Shown one piece after another: positions 5,011 to 7,790 of a DNA stretch of 7,790 nucleotides (within the stretch, counting starts at the first letter, position 1; every line of letters starts with the position of its first letter). Under the pieces are notes generated by a model. It saw nothing but the letters and a program-made list of their open reading frames with translations, ran no database searches and was not told the origin of the DNA. The position numbers and the translations under genes were made by a program. The DNA comes from Actinomycetota bacterium (GTDB lineage Bacteria; Actinomycetota; Actinomycetes; Streptosporangiales; Streptosporangiaceae), in assembly GCA_003140115.1 (NCBI GenBank), contig PLIQ01000214.1:21891-29680 (forward strand), in the 5' to 3' direction.

Positions 5011-6116
5011 TCCGCTCGCCCGTGTTTGAGCTGGACTGTGCCGACCTGGTGGTGATCGCCGGCCGGGTCCTCGGCATCGGCCCCGCCGCCGCGCTGGACC
5101 GGCTCGACTTCGCGGCCGCGCAGGCCGCCCTGACCGAGGCGCGGCCAGCCGGCGTGGAACTGTCGGAGACAGGGGCGGCCGACGCGGGACCGGCGGCGGC
5201 CGGACTGGCGGCGGCGCGGCTGATGCGGGCCTTGCTACGCCATCGTCCGTTCGCCGGTGAAAGCCAGCAGGTGGCGGTCGCGGCCGGCCTCCAGTTCCTG
5301 GCCCTGAACGGGTGGCAGGCCGACCTGGAGCCGCCCGGGGCCGCCCTCGTCGTCGTGGAGGGCCTGGCCTCCGGGCGGCTGAGCTCGGCCGATGCCGCGG
5401 CGTGGCTGTCGGCCCGGCTGTCCTCCTACTCCGCCCCGCCCGCCAGGCAGGCGCCCATGCGAACACGGCTGCCCGGCCGCCGGTTGTTCCGGGCCGTCGA
5501 CCCCAGGCCCCGGGCCGGGGTCCGCACCCCGGTCACCGGGTTCATCCCCTTCACCGACGACGCCCGCGAGGTGGTGGTCCTGGCCCGAGAGGAGGCCACC
5601 CGGCTGGGCCTCGACCATCCGGGCCCCGAGCAGTTCCTGCTAGCCCTGACCGGCACGGGTCTGGGCGTGGCGGCCCGGGCGCTCGAGCGGCTCGGGATCA
5701 GCCCCGAGGCCGTGTGCCAGCAGGTCACGCAGATCGCTGCGGGCCAGCCGCAGGTTCCGCCCGGGCCCGACACCCCGCTGGCCATGTGGGTCATGCCGCG
5801 GGCCGTGGGCGAGGCGGTGGCTCACGGTCACGACTACATCGGGACTGAGCACGTCCTGCTGGCCCTGTTCCACGCCGGCGACGACACGGCGGCCCGAGCG
5901 CTGGCCAGTCTTGGCGCCGGGGAGCGCGAGGTCCGCGCCGCGATTACCGCCGTGGCGGGCCAGCCGGGTCCGATCCGTCCCGCGCCCGGTCGGGGGCGGA
6001 AGCCCGGGGCGCGTGATGACGAGATCAGGCGCCTGCGTCGCGAAGTCGCCCGCCTCAATGAGCTCCTCCGCGAGCACGGGATCGAGCCCGGCGAGGGCGA
6101 CCGCAAGAGCGCCTAG
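5007..6116 (+). CDS. Pseudo-Doc/Fic domain fused to ClpC-type N-terminal domain (no ATPase)
   Basis: This 369-residue cytoplasmic protein has three parts. Residues 1-140 have the layout of a Doc toxin: an early helix (LVVIAGRVLG), then the Fic core, then LQFLALNGW and a final segment ending SSADAAAWLSARL. The catalytic segment reads HRPFAGESQQVA (79-90) where Doc proteins have about NHPFxDGNKRTA. The catalytic His is Arg80 and DGNKR is GESQQ, so AMPylation or phosphorylation activity is not expected. Residues 179-318 are two Clp_N repeats, beginning FIPFTDDAREVVVLAREEA and, in the second, containing HGHDYIGTEHVLLAL. These match the substrate/adaptor-binding domain of ClpC, but no Walker motif or AAA+ module follows. 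Residues 337-356 form a two-heptad coiled coil (Ile340, Leu343, Val347, Leu350, Leu354), probably for dimerisation, after a basic Pro/Gly linker. The start overlaps the RHH stop (ATGA). Function is unknown; a Clp decoy, adaptor or ligand sensor is inferred. Confidence 0.88.
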   Translation: MIRSPVFELDCADLVVIAGRVLGIGPAAALDRLDFAAAQAALTEARPAGVELSETGAADAGPAAAGLAAARLMRALLRHRPFAGESQQVAVAAGLQFLALNGWQADLEPPGAALVVVEGLASGRLSSADAAAWLSARLSSYSAPPARQAPMRTRLPGRRLFRAVDPRPRAGVRTPVTGFIPFTDDAREVVVLAREEATRLGLDHPGPEQFLLALTGTGLGVAARALERLGISPEAVCQQVTQIAAGQPQVPPGPDTPLAMWVMPRAVGEAVAHGHDYIGTEHVLLALFHAGDDTAARALASLGAGEREVRAAITAVAGQPGPIRPAPGRGRKPGARDDEIRRLRREVARLNELLREHGIEPGEGDRKSA

Positions 6117-6120
6117 CCGA

Positions 6121-7179
6121 TCACGCCGTGTCCAGGTGGCCGGCCAGTTCGGCCAGGAATCTCTCCGGCTGGTCCAGGTGCGGGCCGTGGCCGGCGTCCT
6201 CGATCACCACCTCGCGGTAGCGGCCGCCGGCCGCGGCGTAGCCGTCCAGGACGCTGCGGGTCTGCGCCACCATGGGCTGCGGCGGCCACGCCTGCGCACC
6301 GGGCCAGCCCGGCACGGCGCCGAGCGAGCCCAGATAGGCCAGGTCGTACAGCGAGGTGTCCGAGACGATGACGTCGTCCGCGCCGCGCAGCCACAGCACC
6401 GGCGGCCGGGGCTGCACGCCGGACAGGTCGGCGATCCGGAAGTGAGTGGGCGCCATCGTGTTGAGCACGCCGCGGTCGCCGGGCGCGAAGCCTGGCCACG
6501 CCTCGGTGGGCCGTGAGTCGCCCGGGTAGTAGTCCTGGCCGATGCGGGTGGACAGCATGGCCTCCACGAGGATGTCCAGGTGCTCCGGCACGTGCGGCGG
6601 CTTGACGTAGTGCGCCAGCAGCACCTGCCGTGGTGACAGCACGCTCGCATCGCCGCGGTCCTGGCCGGCCAGCCGCTCGACGAACTCCGGGTTGGCGCTG
6701 CCGCCGCCCGAGCCCGCGCCCTGCGGGTCGCACAGGTCGCCGTCCACGCCCCTGGTCCCGCCGAACCCGAACGGGGATACCGGGTCGACCAGCGTCAGCG
6801 ACGCGACCCGGTGCGTGCCGGGCCGGTCGACCAGGTACTGCAGGACCACACCGCCGCCCATGCTCCACCCGACCAGGTGCACCTGCTCCAGCCCGAGCGC
6901 CTCGATGGCGGCCGCCAGGTCGTCCGCGTAGTCCCGCAGCCCGCGGGTCGCGTCCACCGGTTCCGGATCGGTCTCGCCGAACCCGCGCAGGTCGATCGCC
7001 AGCGGCCGGTACGGCCCGGGCAGCGCCAGCATGGTCGGCTGCCAGAACAGCGAGGATGACACGTTGCCGTGCACGAATACCACCGCCGGTCCGGTCCGGC
7101 CAGTGACCGACAGCACCGCCACCGTCAGTCGGCTGGTCGGCACGTGCTCGAGCGTGATGCCGGGCAGCAGCGTCTCCAT
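6121..7179 (-). CDS. Alpha/beta hydrolase with extended lid
   Basis: This is a 352-residue alpha/beta-fold hydrolase with no obvious signal peptide. The motifs, in order, are FVHGNVSSSLFW (oxyanion region, His37-Gly38), IDLRGFGETDP, the nucleophile elbow VGWSMGGG (Ser106), the acid in RGADDVIV (Asp268) and EDAGHGPHLDQP with catalytic His331. The triad is complete. The lid is long and unusual: about residues 135-165 are Gly/Asp-rich (GGTRGVDGD, GAGSGGGS), followed by a helical stretch and a PGDSRPTEAWPG loop. The ATG at 7179 is chosen because AGGAGG lies 4 nt upstream; an upstream in-frame start at 7209 lacks that support. Its stop is 4 nt from the stop of the convergent pseudo-Doc gene, leaving no separate terminator region. 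It is divergent from an XRE/MmyB-type regulator, the usual arrangement for a regulator and its target enzyme. The substrate is unknown; esterase or lipase-like activity is likely. Confidence 0.92.
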   Translation of the reverse strand: METLLPGITLEHVPTSRLTVAVLSVTGRTGPAVVFVHGNVSSSLFWQPTMLALPGPYRPLAIDLRGFGETDPEPVDATRGLRDYADDLAAAIEALGLEQVHLVGWSMGGGVVLQYLVDRPGTHRVASLTLVDPVSPFGFGGTRGVDGDLCDPQGAGSGGGSANPEFVERLAGQDRGDASVLSPRQVLLAHYVKPPHVPEHLDILVEAMLSTRIGQDYYPGDSRPTEAWPGFAPGDRGVLNTMAPTHFRIADLSGVQPRPPVLWLRGADDVIVSDTSLYDLAYLGSLGAVPGWPGAQAWPPQPMVAQTRSVLDGYAAAGGRYREVVIEDAGHGPHLDQPERFLAELAGHLDTA

Positions 7180-7183
7180 CGGT

Positions 7184-7189
7184 CCTCCT
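7184..7189 (-). promoter_or_regulatory. Strong ribosome-binding site of the - strand hydrolase
   Basis: Read on the - strand this is a perfect AGGAGG, 4 nt before the ATG at 7179. It is the best Shine-Dalgarno sequence in the window and rejects the longer start at 7209. Confidence 0.8.
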
Positions 7190-7291
7190 GGGTTGATGTC
7201 CGCGGGCACGGCGACGCCAGGCTACTCCCGCGGAATGTCAGTGGGGGCCGCTAAGTTTTGGATCGGGGACACTTGGCCGATTGGAACGCTC

Positions 7292-7790
7292 TTGGTCACC
7301 TACGAAGCAAGGGATCAGGTCTGGCAGCGGGCCGGCGAGCGACGGCGGGCGGAACTCGGCAAGTTCCTGAAGGCCCGGCGGGCCCGGCTGAGTCCCGGCG
7401 ACTTCGGCATGCCGCCGGGCTCGCGGCGGCGCACGCCGGGACTGCGCCGGGAAGAGGTCGCGCTGCTGGCCGGCGTCGGGGTCACCTGGTACACGTGGCT
7501 GGAGCAGGGCCGCCAGATCAACGCCAGCACGCAGGTTCTGGACGCGGTGGCGCGCACGCTCCGCCTGGACCGGGCCGAGCGCGAGCACCTGTACCGGTTG
7601 GCCGAGGCGACGCCGCTGCGCGCCGAGTGCGCCCGGCTGGTGGTCCCCGACACGATCCGGGAGATCGTGCACTCCCTCGACCCGCTGCCGGCCAGCCTGA
7701 TCAACAGCCGGTTCGACCTGTTGATGTCGAACCGCGCGTCCGAGGAACTGTTCTGGGAATGGCACACCATGCCCTGCATCCACCGCAACA
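7292..7790 (+). CDS. XRE-family regulator with MmyB-like ligand-binding domain (3' end outside window)
   Basis: This is the N-terminal 166 residues of a helix-turn-helix regulator that runs off the right edge without a stop. Residues 20-105 are the XRE-type DNA-binding domain of the MmyB group: ELGKFLKARRARLSP, a loop with RRRTPGLRREEVALLAGV, then VTWYTWLEQGRQINAS and a helical LDAVARTLRLDRAEREHLYRLAE. From about residue 118 the MmyB-like ligand-binding domain begins (VPDTIREIVHSLDPLPASLINSRFDLLMSNRASEELF), similar to the PAS-like domain that binds fatty acids in one studied member. Start choice is uncertain. TTG at 7292 has a weak GGAA upstream and gives a normal N-terminus, while ATG at 7235 adds 19 hydrophobic residues and has no spaced ribosome-binding site. 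It is divergent from the 6121-7179 hydrolase, a likely target. Confidence 0.88.
   Translation, partial: MVTYEARDQVWQRAGERRRAELGKFLKARRARLSPGDFGMPPGSRRRTPGLRREEVALLAGVGVTWYTWLEQGRQINASTQVLDAVARTLRLDRAEREHLYRLAEATPLRAECARLVVPDTIREIVHSLDPLPASLINSRFDLLMSNRASEELFWEWHTMPCIHRN

Noticed and set aside
5540..6116. A ClpC ATPase or protease subunit
   Set aside because: Only the N-domain repeats are present; there is no Walker A/B or AAA+ sequence before the stop at 6116.
6100..6135. Bidirectional terminator between the convergent stops
   Set aside because: Only 4 nt separate the stops, and no convincing stem-loop or T-run was seen there.

Overview
The window is very GC-rich, with G or C at nearly every third codon position. 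It also uses GTG and TTG starts, overlapping ATGA and TTGA gene junctions, and actinobacterial regulator types (an MmyB-type XRE regulator and an AraC regulator with a cupin_6-like sensor domain). Together these point to an actinomycete chromosome, probably a filamentous or soil lineage. I cannot place it to genus. I see no tRNA, rRNA, CRISPR array, insertion sequence or attachment site.

Layout, left to right. (1) The 3' part of an AraC-family regulator on the + strand (to 887); its 5' end lies outside the window. (2) A convergent - strand gene (about 2408 to 690) for an uncharacterised protein with a Rossmann-like Gly-rich motif. Its reading frame runs 198 nt into the AraC gene, which suggests that its normal stop codon has been lost. 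(3) A divergent + strand pair: an alpha/beta hydrolase (2616-3377) and a cytochrome P450 resembling the CYP124/125/142 group (3374-4705), joined by a TTGA overlap. (4) A short AT-rich promoter and operator region (about 4727-4766), then a two-gene unit. The first gene is a small ribbon-helix-helix protein (4765-5010). The second, joined by an ATGA overlap, is a 369-residue protein (5007-6116) made of a Doc/Fic-like domain with a destroyed active site, a ClpC-type N-terminal domain (two Clp_N repeats) and a short C-terminal coiled coil. (5) A second alpha/beta hydrolase on the - strand (7179-6121), convergent with the previous gene and only 4 nt from it. (6) Divergent from that, the 5' part of an MmyB-type XRE regulator, running off the right edge. 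It has no in-window stop codon.

How the parts may work together. The hydrolase-P450 pair looks like a small catabolic or tailoring operon, with the divergent uncharacterised gene as a possible partner; no ferredoxin or reductase gene is present. The MmyB-type regulator probably controls the divergent hydrolase.

The most interesting unit is the ribbon-helix-helix plus pseudo-Doc-ClpN pair. It has the architecture of a type II toxin-antitoxin operon, but the toxin's catalytic motif is gone and a Clp substrate/adaptor-binding domain without an ATPase has been added. The pair has a plausible leaderless promoter overlapped by 8-bp direct repeats, the kind of site a ribbon-helix-helix repressor would use for autoregulation. 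I propose, as inference, a repurposed toxin-antitoxin module that senses or sequesters Clp ligands, analogous in principle to the ATPase-less ClpC2-type proteins of mycobacteria.
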